Shown here in pieces: positions 8,840-17,816 of a stretch of 64,000 nt of DNA. A model generated the notes under the pieces. That model saw nothing but the letters and a program-made list of their open reading frames with translations. It was not told the DNA's origin and ran no database searches. Numbering within the stretch: position 1 is the stretch's first letter; each line of letters begins with the position of its first letter. The position numbers and the translations under genes were made by a program. This DNA comes from Ignavibacteriales bacterium (GTDB taxonomy: Bacteria; Bacteroidota; Ignavibacteria; Tepidaquicellales; Tepidaquicellaceae): positions 744,001-808,000 of the forward strand of contig JACKAC010000002.1 in NCBI GenBank assembly GCA_020635255.1, written 5' to 3'.

Positions 8840-9520
8840 TTAGTCCGGTATCCCGTTTTTATCGTCGTCTTTAAATGCTTTAAATGAGTCCTTTATATTA
8901 TTATCGATATCGTTTTCATTAGCCGGCAGATTCGGATCAAGGTATAATCCATTTTTAATGAACCATGTATAAGGATTTACGCTCAGCGTGACATTGGTTT
9001 TGCCTTCATTCGTAATAACTATTCCAGTCGGGAAAGTTAGGAATTGATGCGCCGATTTCTTCGACTTGTATACAAAGCTAATTCCATTAAACCGACCCTT
9101 GGCTATTACAGAATAGTTTCCGGCTGAATCCCTGAATTCCGGATCGGGAATTGGGTCATTATTATTCGGCTTATGTATTTCGAACTTGATCTTTTGATAC
9201 GTACCGGCAGACAGGTATCCTGTGTCGATTACATTGATAGAAGAATTCAAATTTAAATATAATACATAAGGTCCGGTCTTGAAATTATTTCCGTTCGTAT
9301 CAGCGACAATTATTTTGATGTCTTTGATTAATATCTTTACCGAATCAAGTACCAAAATGTCATTATCCACCGTATCAGCAGTACTGTAGGTACTTATACC
9401 TAAATTATCTACATCCGGGGGAGGAGCAAATATGTCGTCATTACATCCTTGGAGGAATTGGAATAATACTAAAAGTCCCAGGACAACAATTCCAAATAGT
9501 AAGTTTTTTTGCGATTTCAT
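8840..9520 (-). CDS. Hypothetical lipoprotein
   Basis: 226 residues. The N-terminus is a lipoprotein signal with a lipobox ending LQGC, so Cys26 would be lipidated. The mature part is beta-rich with one conserved-looking domain (VKILIKDIKIIV, then YLNLNSS, YQKIKFEIHKP), resembling lipoproteins annotated DUF4382, though I am unsure of that match. The C-terminus is acidic (DDDKNGIPD). The ATG overlaps the TGA of the TrmB-like gene by 4 nt (ATGA), so the two are translationally coupled and probably functionally linked. Confidence 0.7.
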   Translation of the reverse strand: MKSQKNLLFGIVVLGLLVLFQFLQGCNDDIFAPPPDVDNLGISTYSTADTVDNDILVLDSVKILIKDIKIIVADTNGNNFKTGPYVLYLNLNSSINVIDTGYLSAGTYQKIKFEIHKPNNNDPIPDPEFRDSAGNYSVIAKGRFNGISFVYKSKKSAHQFLTFPTGIVITNEGKTNVTLSVNPYTWFIKNGLYLDPNLPANENDIDNNIKDSFKAFKDDDKNGIPD

Positions 9521-10404
9521 CCTAATTTTTTTATGTTGTTTTCTCCGTTACCCCTATTCGATTTTAATCTTTCCCCAAAATCATCTAGTGTTTCCGACTG
9601 TTTCCATAGATCGAGAAAATTCATTGCTTCATACTCAGCAAATTGCTTGTTGTATATTACAATATCTGTTCTCTCGCTTCCTGGAATAGTTTTATCCACA
9701 AGGTTAATAAATACTACCTCACGATCAAAAATTGCAATGTTTTGAACGATCTTATCCGTTAGCTTTATTTGTTCCCCGTATTTCTCAAAGAAACGGTAAA
9801 TCTCATATAATTTTTCGTCTGTTACCTTCACCCAGCTGTTTCCTTCCAGTATCTTAAAGTTTCCCGTTGATTCATATATTGATTTCAGCGTACCGCCGTT
9901 CTTTACAAAATTCTTTCCTACTTCATCTATCTCTCCCGATACATATACCTCCTGCCTTATCATCAATAAAACTTCTTTCTTGGCTTTCTTTAAAAGATCT
10001 ATAAATTTTAAATGTCGGTGTTTATTAAAACCTTTTATTAACTCGACTTGTTCTTTAATGTTCCCGTGCTGTTCTGAACCGTATATGGGCTTTAATTTCT
10101 CGAATGATTCGGTTAAGAACTTTATCTTTTGTTCTTGTTCTGTCTTAATGTTATTTGATATCTTATCCTGTACAACCTCCGGGTCTATCATTTCGTACCT
10201 GCATCTTGTTGCGGTCTTGATCTCATTGCAAATACCTTTCTCTGCAAAAGATTTTAATATTTCGTACACCGAGGTTCTTTGCATCTTTGCATCTTTAGCA
10301 ATCTCAGCCGCTGTCATGTTTTTTCCTTTGTAGAGAACAAGAAATACTTTCACTTCATTGTTTGTAAAGCCGATTTTTTCCAGATTTGTTACAATTTCTT
10401 CCAT
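9517..10404 (-). CDS. TrmB-family transcriptional regulator
   Basis: 295 residues. Residues 1-70 are a winged helix-turn-helix of the TrmB type (LEKIGFTNNEVKVFLVLY, AAEIAKDAKMQRTSVYEIL). A coiled-coil linker follows at about 75-110. Residues about 125-275 resemble the PLD-like effector domain of that family (LLKKAKKEVLLMI, then IAIFDREVVFINLV). TrmB proteins are best known from archaea as sugar-responsive regulators; bacterial members are often of unknown ligand. The gene is coupled to the downstream lipoprotein, and a perfect inverted repeat lies just before its start, consistent with autoregulation. Confidence 0.75.
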   Translation of the reverse strand: MEEIVTNLEKIGFTNNEVKVFLVLYKGKNMTAAEIAKDAKMQRTSVYEILKSFAEKGICNEIKTATRCRYEMIDPEVVQDKISNNIKTEQEQKIKFLTESFEKLKPIYGSEQHGNIKEQVELIKGFNKHRHLKFIDLLKKAKKEVLLMIRQEVYVSGEIDEVGKNFVKNGGTLKSIYESTGNFKILEGNSWVKVTDEKLYEIYRFFEKYGEQIKLTDKIVQNIAIFDREVVFINLVDKTIPGSERTDIVIYNKQFAEYEAMNFLDLWKQSETLDDFGERLKSNRGNGENNIKKLG

Positions 10405-10414
10405 TAACTCAAAA

Positions 10415-10438
10415 TTGTTGTCAAAAATTATACAACAA
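10415..10438. promoter_or_regulatory. Candidate operator upstream of the TrmB-like gene
   Basis: TTGTTGT and ACAACAA form a perfect 7-bp inverted repeat with a 10-bp spacer, 11-34 nt upstream of the TrmB-like start codon. The position would overlap the promoter. Confidence 0.4.
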
Positions 10439-10610
10439 AATTAAGTCTTTTAATCTCAAAAGTCAATAGAAAGAGGTTAAGTTATAAATTTTCAATTGTT
10501 TAACGGTGGTCAGTATTTGCTCCATTTTAAAATGAATTAAAAATGCTAAAATCATGTAAATTTTAACATTTTTGTTAAAAAAAATGGCTATCTTCACAAA
10601 AAATATGTTT

Positions 10611-11702
10611 ATGAGGAAAATCATTTTATCACTTTTTATAGCACTGACATTTTCATCTTCGGCATATCCTCAACATACAGAAAGTGATTCGCTGACTACA
10701 ACTATTACACGGCTTGCATTTCAGTCGAAAGTAAAGGCACTGATTGCCGGTGTTTGGCAGGGCAGCAAAGAACTAGCACTTGTAACATATGGTGAATCGA
10801 TGACGGGTGTATCAGTTGAGAAAAATATGCATTTCCGTATCGGAGGAGTTACGGAGACTTTCCAGGGCACACTACTAATGATGTTAGTCGACCAGGGAAA
10901 AATAAACCTAGATGATAAGATCTCCAAATGGCTTCCCGACATCCTCGCAGGCGATTCTGTTACAGTGGGAATGCTGATCAAAAATGCAGGCGGGTATAAA
11001 GACTATGTTTATAACGATTCTTTTATTGATATGGTTTTAGAGGATCCCTTTAGAGAGATTACTGATGAAGAGATAATCTCCTACTCTGTTTCAGACGGAC
11101 AATTAAATTTCCGCCCCGGAACTAATCAGAAATATTCTCATACTGAGTTTACTATACTGGGTGAAGTTATGGAAAAAGCGACAGGCAAAACAATGAAAGA
11201 GCTTTATGAAGAGAATATATTTATCCCTCTTGGTTTGATGAATACCGGCTACATGTCAACGCCTGAACTACCTTTACCGGTTCTCCATTCATTCAGTTCC
11301 GATAGAGGTGTGTATGAAGACGCCACTTACTGGAATCCTTCCTGGACAGGGGAATCCGGCGCATTATACTCCAATATCGAAGACCTCGGGAAATGGGGTC
11401 CTATATTTGGCAGTGGTAAACTCCTTTCAGAAGAATCCCTCAAAATCCTGATGTCACAATACAGAGATCTGGAAAAACCCGGATTATACTTTGCTTCAGG
11501 CTTTGTAGTAGTAAATGGATGGTGTGTACAAAATCCTTCTTTTAATGGTTTTAGCGGTGCCTTTGGGTACCAGCCTTACGGAGATTATACTGTAATAGTT
11601 TACGGAACAATGGCTGAGGACACAGAGCCCGGAAATCAGTCTTTCAATATCCTAAAGGAATTGTCGAAATTCCTCACTCCTGATAAACCAGTAAATTTTT
11701 AA
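10611..11702 (+). CDS. Beta-lactamase/serine hydrolase fold protein lacking catalytic residues
   Basis: 363 residues from the ATG at 10611, chosen because the signal peptide (MRKIILSLFIALTFSSS) begins there; earlier in-frame starts exist at 10572, 10584 and 10605. The fold is that of class C beta-lactamase/DD-peptidase-like proteins: FRIGGVTETF at 75-84, FRPGTNQKYSHTEF at 167-180, and a C-terminal GFSGAFGYQP segment. The nucleophile motif SxxK reads G79-V-T-E82, the YxN motif reads Y175-S-H177, and HTSG reads NAGG. It is therefore probably not a hydrolase of the usual mechanism. The reading frame is intact over the full family length, so it looks like a maintained pseudoenzyme, not a decayed gene. 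A binding or regulatory role is possible but unsupported. Confidence 0.82.
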   Translation: MRKIILSLFIALTFSSSAYPQHTESDSLTTTITRLAFQSKVKALIAGVWQGSKELALVTYGESMTGVSVEKNMHFRIGGVTETFQGTLLMMLVDQGKINLDDKISKWLPDILAGDSVTVGMLIKNAGGYKDYVYNDSFIDMVLEDPFREITDEEIISYSVSDGQLNFRPGTNQKYSHTEFTILGEVMEKATGKTMKELYEENIFIPLGLMNTGYMSTPELPLPVLHSFSSDRGVYEDATYWNPSWTGESGALYSNIEDLGKWGPIFGSGKLLSEESLKILMSQYRDLEKPGLYFASGFVVVNGWCVQNPSFNGFSGAFGYQPYGDYTVIVYGTMAEDTEPGNQSFNILKELSKFLTPDKPVNF

Positions 11703-11728
11703 TTTATCCTAAATATACCCTACAAACA

Positions 11729-11769
11729 GGATTACTTCTTGAAATTTAGCAAAATTCGAGAAGTAATCC
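11729..11769. repeat. Long inverted repeat / hairpin
   Basis: The 15-nt arms at 11729-11743 and 11755-11769 pair with a single G-U wobble across an 11-nt loop. The outer 11 bp (GGATTACTTCT/AGAAGTAATCC) are perfect. There is no T-run on either side. It lies between the beta-lactamase-fold gene and the first receptor gene. Confidence 0.7.
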
Positions 11770-11873
11770 CATACTAAGTTTATATTTTTCCTGAAACCTT
11801 TTGACCCCTTTTTCGTCAAAAATAGGAAAGCAATGCCGCTTTAAAAGGAGAAAACTAACTTAACAAATCGGAG

Positions 11874-14324
11874 ATGAAAAAACTATTTTACCTTCTAATT
11901 CTTGTAATGGTATCGTTTTCGGTTTCCACAGGTTTTGCACAGGATGCGGGAAGCGGAACCGTTACAGGTTCTGTTGTAGACAAAAGTACAGGAACGCCTA
12001 TCGAGGAGGCAGGGGTGTCTCTATATAGCATTACTGATTCTGTAAATGTTGTCGCTGGTGCTAATACTGATGCCGCTGGAAACTTCACTATACCTAATGT
12101 CCCCGTGGGACAATATTATGCCACAGTAAATTTGATTGGGTACAGCACAGCTGTTCTCCGTGGAATTAATATTACCGCTACAAAAACGAATGTTGACCTT
12201 GGGAAGATCGAATTAAAAGCAGGGGAGACTGTTACCGAAGAAATTGTTGTCGAAGAAGAAGCCCCGGAAGTTCAGATAACAGCTGAAAAGAAAACTTTTA
12301 ATGTTTCAAAAGATCTTACTCTAAAAGGTGGAAACGCAATTGATGCGCTTAGGAATATTCCTTCTGTCAGCGTCGATCAGGATGGAAATATAAGCCTTAG
12401 GGGAAGTGAGGGAGTTAAAATTACCGTTGATGGAAAACCGTACGGACTTGACGGTCCTAACAGGGTAAATTTACTTCGTTCCATTTCTGCCGAGAATATC
12501 GAATCGATTGAAGTAATCAATAACCCGTCTGCTAAATATGAGGCGGAAGGTATATCGGGTATTATTAATATTATTACGAAAAAAAGTGATGGATTCGGAT
12601 ATAATGGTACGGTCACACTCAGCACCACGACAGGTGATAAATATAACGGAAGCTTCAGCGGAAATTTAAAAAAGGGTGCCTTGAATGTATTTGTTGATTA
12701 TAGTCACAATATCTGGACATCCCAATTTACTTCCGAAAGCAACAGGCAAGTATTCTTTAATACCACCAATCCTTACTATGACCTCGATGCCAGTGCCAGG
12801 TTTAGGAGTGTTTCAGATTATGTAAGGGGCGGTTTGGATTACACAATAGATAAGCTAAACTCATTTACCCTCTCTACAAGTTATAATAAAAGGAATTTTA
12901 AGAATACTGCCTTCCAGAATAATACCGAATACGATGCAAATTTTGCTCTAACTGAGCAATTCTTGACAAATATTCACTCTACGGATGACGGGTATAATTT
13001 CAACGCGGCTTTGAATTATTATAAAAAGTTTACAAATCCAAAGCAAAAGCTCGATTTTGAAATTACATATGATGATTATGGTGATGATCAGGATGGAAAC
13101 ACAATAAATACGTACACTTATCCTCAATTGGAACCGGAGCCTTTTAATTTTAATGAATTACAGGATAATACTACTAAAGAAATTAACGCAAAGATAGACT
13201 ACACTCATCCTATTGGTGAGAGTTCGAAATTGGAAGCCGGGTACCAGGGTGAATTTATTATTGACGAGAATACTTATGTATATGATACATTGAATTACAC
13301 TACCGGACAGTATGTTAATGATCTGAATAAGTCAAACGAATTTAATTTCGACCGTCAGGTTAATGGATTCTACGCATTGTTCTCCAGCGGTATTGGAGAG
13401 AACTTTACTTATAATGTTGGTTTAAGAGCTGAGAATACCAACAGAACAGGTGAACTTATTACAACTAATCAGCAATTTAATAAAAATTATTTGGATTTCT
13501 TTCCTAGCGTGAGCCTTTCACAAAAGCTTGGAGCCGAGGAAGAGTTATCATTGAGCTACAGCAGGAGAATAAACAGACCACGCGCAGGAATGCTTAATCC
13601 ATTCCCGTCATTTTCTGCAGGAAGCCGGAACATATTTTCCGGAAATCCGGACCTGGAATCGGAATACATCAACTCCGTTGAATTAAGCTTTGCTAAATAT
13701 TTCTCAACAACGACGATTATTCCTCAGATATATTATAGGAGATCTGATAACCAGATAAACAGGACCAGGACATTTATAGACAGCGTGACAACTCTTACGA
13801 CCTTTAACAACTTCAATTCCTCTGATACATACGGAGCTGAATTGATTGTCAATTCGAGACCGTTTCCATGGTTGAGTCTGAATGGAAGTGTTGGTTATCA
13901 TAAAACTAAAATAAATGCTGATAACTTTGAAGCGGGAGCAGAGAATGAAAACTCTACCGGCTCGGGAAGACTTTCTGCTAGGGTTAATCTGCCAGGTTGG
14001 TTTAACTTCCAGTTATCATATTTCTATTCCGGTGAATTTGTGACTGCCCAGGCAGTTGTAAAGCCGTTCCAGGCATTTGATGCTTCGATATCCAGAGACT
14101 TTTTTGACGGTATCGCGACACTATCATTTAGAGTTAGTGACATGTTCAATCAATCAAAGTTTGATATAGATATAAACGATCCTTCATATTCAGAAACACT
14201 GTTTTTCAAAAGGGATTCAAGGACGGCGAATTTATCGCTTACTATCAGGTTCGGCGAGCAGGACAAGAACCAAAAAAGGCGTCCTAATGTTCCAAGAGAT
14301 GACGGCGGAAATATAGGATTCTAA
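11874..14324 (+). CDS. Outer-membrane receptor, carboxypeptidase-like N-domain plus TonB-dependent-type barrel (copy 1)
   Basis: 816 residues with signal peptide ending near GFAQ. Residues about 28-115 are a carboxypeptidase-regulatory-like beta-sandwich (GTVTGSVVDKSTGTPI). Residues about 140-235 are a plug-like domain (DALRNIPSVSVDQDGNISLRG, IESIEVINNPSAKYEAEG, IINIITKK). The remainder is a 22-strand-type barrel of the OMP_b-brl_3 class. A uniformly charged tail follows the last strand (KNQKRRPNVPRDDG), so the C-terminus is not the usual barrel-terminal aromatic. No susD-like partner is nearby. Substrate is unknown. It is a tandem paralogue of the next gene and is followed by a strong terminator. 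Confidence 0.85.
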   Translation: MKKLFYLLILVMVSFSVSTGFAQDAGSGTVTGSVVDKSTGTPIEEAGVSLYSITDSVNVVAGANTDAAGNFTIPNVPVGQYYATVNLIGYSTAVLRGINITATKTNVDLGKIELKAGETVTEEIVVEEEAPEVQITAEKKTFNVSKDLTLKGGNAIDALRNIPSVSVDQDGNISLRGSEGVKITVDGKPYGLDGPNRVNLLRSISAENIESIEVINNPSAKYEAEGISGIINIITKKSDGFGYNGTVTLSTTTGDKYNGSFSGNLKKGALNVFVDYSHNIWTSQFTSESNRQVFFNTTNPYYDLDASARFRSVSDYVRGGLDYTIDKLNSFTLSTSYNKRNFKNTAFQNNTEYDANFALTEQFLTNIHSTDDGYNFNAALNYYKKFTNPKQKLDFEITYDDYGDDQDGNTINTYTYPQLEPEPFNFNELQDNTTKEINAKIDYTHPIGESSKLEAGYQGEFIIDENTYVYDTLNYTTGQYVNDLNKSNEFNFDRQVNGFYALFSSGIGENFTYNVGLRAENTNRTGELITTNQQFNKNYLDFFPSVSLSQKLGAEEELSLSYSRRINRPRAGMLNPFPSFSAGSRNIFSGNPDLESEYINSVELSFAKYFSTTTIIPQIYYRRSDNQINRTRTFIDSVTTLTTFNNFNSSDTYGAELIVNSRPFPWLSLNGSVGYHKTKINADNFEAGAENENSTGSGRLSARVNLPGWFNFQLSYFYSGEFVTAQAVVKPFQAFDASISRDFFDGIATLSFRVSDMFNQSKFDIDINDPSYSETLFFKRDSRTANLSLTIRFGEQDKNQKRRPNVPRDDGGNIGF

Positions 14325-14348
14325 TTCTAGAACGTTGTGCCCTTATAC

Positions 14349-14384
14349 GCCCCTTCCGGCTTTGTGACGGAGGGGGCTTTTTTT
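14349..14384 (+). terminator. Intrinsic terminator
   Basis: GCCCCTTCCG and CGGAGGGGGC form a 10-bp stem with one G-U pair, followed by seven T. It starts 25 nt after the stop of receptor copy 1, so the two receptors are probably separate transcripts. Confidence 0.85.
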
Positions 14385-14404
14385 GTTTAAAATTGAATTA
14401 TTTA

Positions 14405-14444
14405 AGCGTAATTTGGGTTATAGATAGGAAGGATTAGCGTAATT
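14405..14444. repeat. Direct repeat upstream of receptor copy 2
   Basis: AGCGTAATT occurs at 14405-14413 and 14436-14444, a 31-bp period close to three helical turns. It could be a paired regulator site, but a 9-bp repeat in AT-rich DNA may also be chance. Confidence 0.3.
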
Positions 14445-14556
14445 AACTATTTATTAATATATAATTTAAAAGTTAGTCTCAGTTAAACCATTCCACGTTT
14501 TCCGGTGTCTTATATATAATGTAACATCTCTCAAACTCTTAAAAAATGAATTATTG

Positions 14557-17010
14557 ATGAAAATTGTTAGACATTTGCTTGGAGTAGGATTTCTATGCTT
14601 GTTTTTCGTTGGTACAGGGTTTTCCCAGACGGGGAGCATTACTGGGAAAGTAATTGATGGTTCGACTAGTACCGGGCTCGAAGGAGCCGCCGTCTCTGTT
14701 TACAGTATCAAAGATTCCAGCAGTGTTTTTTCCGGAGCTGAAACCGATGCCGGTGGTAATTTTACCATCTCAGGTGTACCTTACGGACAGTATTATATAA
14801 GTGTGAATTTTATTGGGTATAGCACGGCTGTGATCAGAGGAATAAAAGTTAATCCAAAGAACCAGACTGCTGATGTAGGTGAGATAAAATTAAAATCCGG
14901 GGAAACTGTTACGGACGAAATTGTTGTCGAAGGCGAAAAAAGTGAGATACAATTCACCGCGGAGAAAAAAGTTTTTAATGTCGGACAGGATCAGACCACC
15001 AGAGGAGGAAGTGCTCTCGATATTCTAAAGAATCTTCCTTCTGTGGACGTTGATCAGGATGGTAATGTAAGTTTGAGGGGAAGCGAAGGTGTCCGGATAC
15101 TTATTGACGGAAAGCCCTTTGGTCTGGACGGACCCAATCGCCCCGAGATACTTCGCTCGATGCTTGCCGATAATATTGAATCGGTTGAACTCATTACTAA
15201 TCCCTCTGCCAAATATAAAGCTGAAGGTGTAACAGGTATTATTAATATCATTACAAAAAAGAGTGATGACTCTGGCTATAATGCAAATTTAAATCTTTCC
15301 CTGGGCACGGGCGATAAGTACAACGGAGGATTTACCGGCAACTGGAAGAATAAGGATCTGAATATCTTCCTGGATTACAGCTACGGTAATAGGCTGGATA
15401 CACGTGAAAGATCGACCTCGCGTGAAGTTTTCTTTGAAACAGAAACGCCGTTTTATAACAGCTCCTCAAATTCTCGTAATAGGAATATATCTAATTCTAT
15501 CCGTGGAGGGCTTGACTATACTATCGACAAGCTTAATTCGATCACGATTGTTAATTCACTGAGAATGAGGACCAGAACGGATAATGATACCCAGAATAGT
15601 TACGAATACGATGCTAATAAAAGTCTTGTCAATCAATTCTTATCAACCTCTACCGAGAACGATGATGACTTTAATTACGGACTCGGTATAAATTATTATA
15701 AGAACTTCCCTAAAAAGGAACAAGCTTTTACAGGCGAGTTTGAGCTTGAATATCAAAAGGATAAAGAAAATGGCAATTCTAACGATGAGACGGTTTTCCC
15801 GTCCGGGACAAACCCAATTCTGACAATGAGTACTCAGACTGACAAAGAATTTGATATGAACTTAAAATTCGATTACGTTCATCCAGTTGGAAAAGAAAGT
15901 AAATTTGAAGCGGGGTACGATGGCGAGTATAATAATGAAAATAACGACCAACAGTATGAGAATTTTGATTATGTGACTAATCAGTATCTTAATGACACCA
16001 CACGGACTAATACCTTTAATTTGAAAACAAATATCCAGGCAGGATATTTGCTTTATAACAGTGGATTTGGAGAGAATTTCACGTACCAGCTAGGACTGCG
16101 TGCTGAATATACGGGATACAATGGTGAATTGGAATTATCAAATGAGAATTTCGACCGGAATTTCTTTGACCTCTTTCCGAGTGTGAGTATTGGACAAAAA
16201 CTGGGTAAAGAAGAAGAACTCCAGTTTAGCTACAGTAGACGTATCAGGAGACCGCGCTCATGGAACCTTAATCCATTCCAGAGATTTTCCGGGGTAACAG
16301 ATAGAACAATTTTTTCCGGAAATCCGGACCTGAACCCTGAATATACAAATTCGTTTGAACTTAATTTCGTTAAATTCTTTTCAAGTACGTCGATCATTCC
16401 CGGAGTTTTTTACAGGAGGACAACCGATGCTATTACTCGTGTGACATCGTTTATTGACAGCGTTACTACGCTCACGACCTTTGATAATATAAATACTGAA
16501 GAAAGCTACGGTGCGGAACTGCTTGTTAATTCCCGCATAACACCATGGTTATCTTTCAATGGCAATATAAGCTACTTTACCATGAAAGTGACAGCGGATA
16601 ATATCGAATCCGGGCTCACCAACGAAAACTCCTCATTCCGGGGCAGAGGATCATTAAACCTCAGACTCCCTGACCTTTTCAATATGCAGGTGAGCTATTT
16701 CTATTCAGGTAAAAGAACATCCCCGCAGGGTACGGTTGATCCGTTCCAGGCGCTCAACGCCGCGATCTCAAAAGATTTCTGGGACGGCAGAGCCACCGTC
16801 GGACTCAACTTTAACGATATCTTTAACTCGTCGAAATTTAATGTAGAAATTAACGATCCGGATTATTACCAGACAATAACGGGAAAGAGGGAATCGCAGT
16901 CCGCAAATCTCAACCTAACAATCCGGCTCGGCGATATAGGTAAAAAGGACAAGAAAAAACGCTCTGATGATAACCAGCCGAACGACGACGGCGGTGATTT
17001 CGGTTACTAA
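14557..17010 (+). CDS. Outer-membrane receptor, carboxypeptidase-like N-domain plus TonB-dependent-type barrel (copy 2)
   Basis: 817 residues from the ATG at 14557; a TTG one codon earlier is less likely. Architecture and many motifs match copy 1 (SVDVDQDGNVSLRGSEGV, GKPFGLDGPNR, NPSAKYKAEG, IINIITKKS, the SRRI-RPR barrel segment, FSGNPDLNPEY), so the pair arose by tandem duplication. The barrel loops differ most, which suggests different ligands or immune-type variation. The C-terminal tail is Lys/Asp rich (GKKDKKKRSDDNQ). It has its own terminator and a separate 230-bp upstream region. Confidence 0.85.
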   Translation: MKIVRHLLGVGFLCLFFVGTGFSQTGSITGKVIDGSTSTGLEGAAVSVYSIKDSSSVFSGAETDAGGNFTISGVPYGQYYISVNFIGYSTAVIRGIKVNPKNQTADVGEIKLKSGETVTDEIVVEGEKSEIQFTAEKKVFNVGQDQTTRGGSALDILKNLPSVDVDQDGNVSLRGSEGVRILIDGKPFGLDGPNRPEILRSMLADNIESVELITNPSAKYKAEGVTGIINIITKKSDDSGYNANLNLSLGTGDKYNGGFTGNWKNKDLNIFLDYSYGNRLDTRERSTSREVFFETETPFYNSSSNSRNRNISNSIRGGLDYTIDKLNSITIVNSLRMRTRTDNDTQNSYEYDANKSLVNQFLSTSTENDDDFNYGLGINYYKNFPKKEQAFTGEFELEYQKDKENGNSNDETVFPSGTNPILTMSTQTDKEFDMNLKFDYVHPVGKESKFEAGYDGEYNNENNDQQYENFDYVTNQYLNDTTRTNTFNLKTNIQAGYLLYNSGFGENFTYQLGLRAEYTGYNGELELSNENFDRNFFDLFPSVSIGQKLGKEEELQFSYSRRIRRPRSWNLNPFQRFSGVTDRTIFSGNPDLNPEYTNSFELNFVKFFSSTSIIPGVFYRRTTDAITRVTSFIDSVTTLTTFDNINTEESYGAELLVNSRITPWLSFNGNISYFTMKVTADNIESGLTNENSSFRGRGSLNLRLPDLFNMQVSYFYSGKRTSPQGTVDPFQALNAAISKDFWDGRATVGLNFNDIFNSSKFNVEINDPDYYQTITGKRESQSANLNLTIRLGDIGKKDKKKRSDDNQPNDDGGDFGY

Positions 17011-17034
17011 ATTCACTTACAAAGATTATATACA

Positions 17035-17064
17035 GCCATCCCGTGCAAATAGGATGGCTTTTTT
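17035..17064 (+). terminator. Intrinsic terminator
   Basis: GCCATCC and GGATGGC form a perfect 7-bp stem with a 10-nt loop, followed by six T. It closes receptor copy 2. Confidence 0.85.
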
Positions 17065-17093
17065 ATTTACGGTTTAGTGAGTTATATTTATAT

Positions 17094-17816
17094 ATGAGAA
17101 AGATACTACTAATATTGATCCTGATTTTTTCAAATTCTGTTTACTCTCAAAGATTGGAGGGGAAATGGCAAGAACATCCGGATAACATTTTGTATAGTGA
17201 GCTCTATAAGTTTACAAAGGATGGTAAATTTTCTTATTCCTATTCAAATGATATAATGTATCTGCAGTATGGAGAGGGTGATTATGAAATTAAGAATGGC
17301 AAATTATTTCTATTTTTCCGTGATTTTCCAATGCAAGAACCCTCACAAGATTCCGTTAGTAAAATTATTATTACTGATACACTTTACTCATCTGATAGTA
17401 TTGTCTATAATTTGAAGCTTATTGACTCTTGGGATAAGTCATCACTAGAAGGGGGTATAATTTGGTTAAGTGATTCGCGGAGTAGATCCTTAGTTGATCC
17501 GATATCAGGGCAGAAATTATCTTTTCAAAGTGATAAATTGGGCAAGGTTAGAATTGCTTTTCCAAAACGAATAAGTCCATATTACATTTGTGCCGCCTAT
17601 GTTGGATACGATATATTTAGATTTAAATCTCTTGACAGTGCGGGCGTTGAAGCAGTAATTGAACTTAGAGAAGAGCGAGCGGCTTTTACGCTCGATCCAA
17701 TTCCATCCGGTGAAGTTAGGATTTACCAGATAGAAATAGATGATATTAACGATTACATATATTTGAGAGAAAAATCACTAAATAACTGGGATAAATACAA
17801 AAAAATTTACAAATGA
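17094..17816 (+). CDS. Hypothetical exported protein
   Basis: 240 residues from the ATG at 17094, where a clear signal peptide starts (MRKILLILILIFSNSVYSQ). The longer frame back to 17043 would overlap the terminator and spoil the signal. The first 70 mature residues (LEGKWQEH, FTKDGKFSY, GDYEIKNGKLFLFF) look like a lipocalin-type or similar small beta-barrel sheet that tests stored value, length and GDY turns; the second half (IIWLSDSRSRSLVDPISGQ onwards) resembles a carboxypeptidase-regulatory-like sandwich. No function can be assigned. It overlaps the next gene by 4 nt (ATGA), so the two are coupled. Confidence 0.65.
   Translation: MRKILLILILIFSNSVYSQRLEGKWQEHPDNILYSELYKFTKDGKFSYSYSNDIMYLQYGEGDYEIKNGKLFLFFRDFPMQEPSQDSVSKIIITDTLYSSDSIVYNLKLIDSWDKSSLEGGIIWLSDSRSRSLVDPISGQKLSFQSDKLGKVRIAFPKRISPYYICAAYVGYDIFRFKSLDSAGVEAVIELREERAAFTLDPIPSGEVRIYQIEIDDINDYIYLREKSLNNWDKYKKIYK

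Noticed and set aside
17043..17093. 17-codon upstream extension of the 17094 gene
   Set aside because: It overlaps the receptor terminator and would place extra residues before a clean signal peptide.
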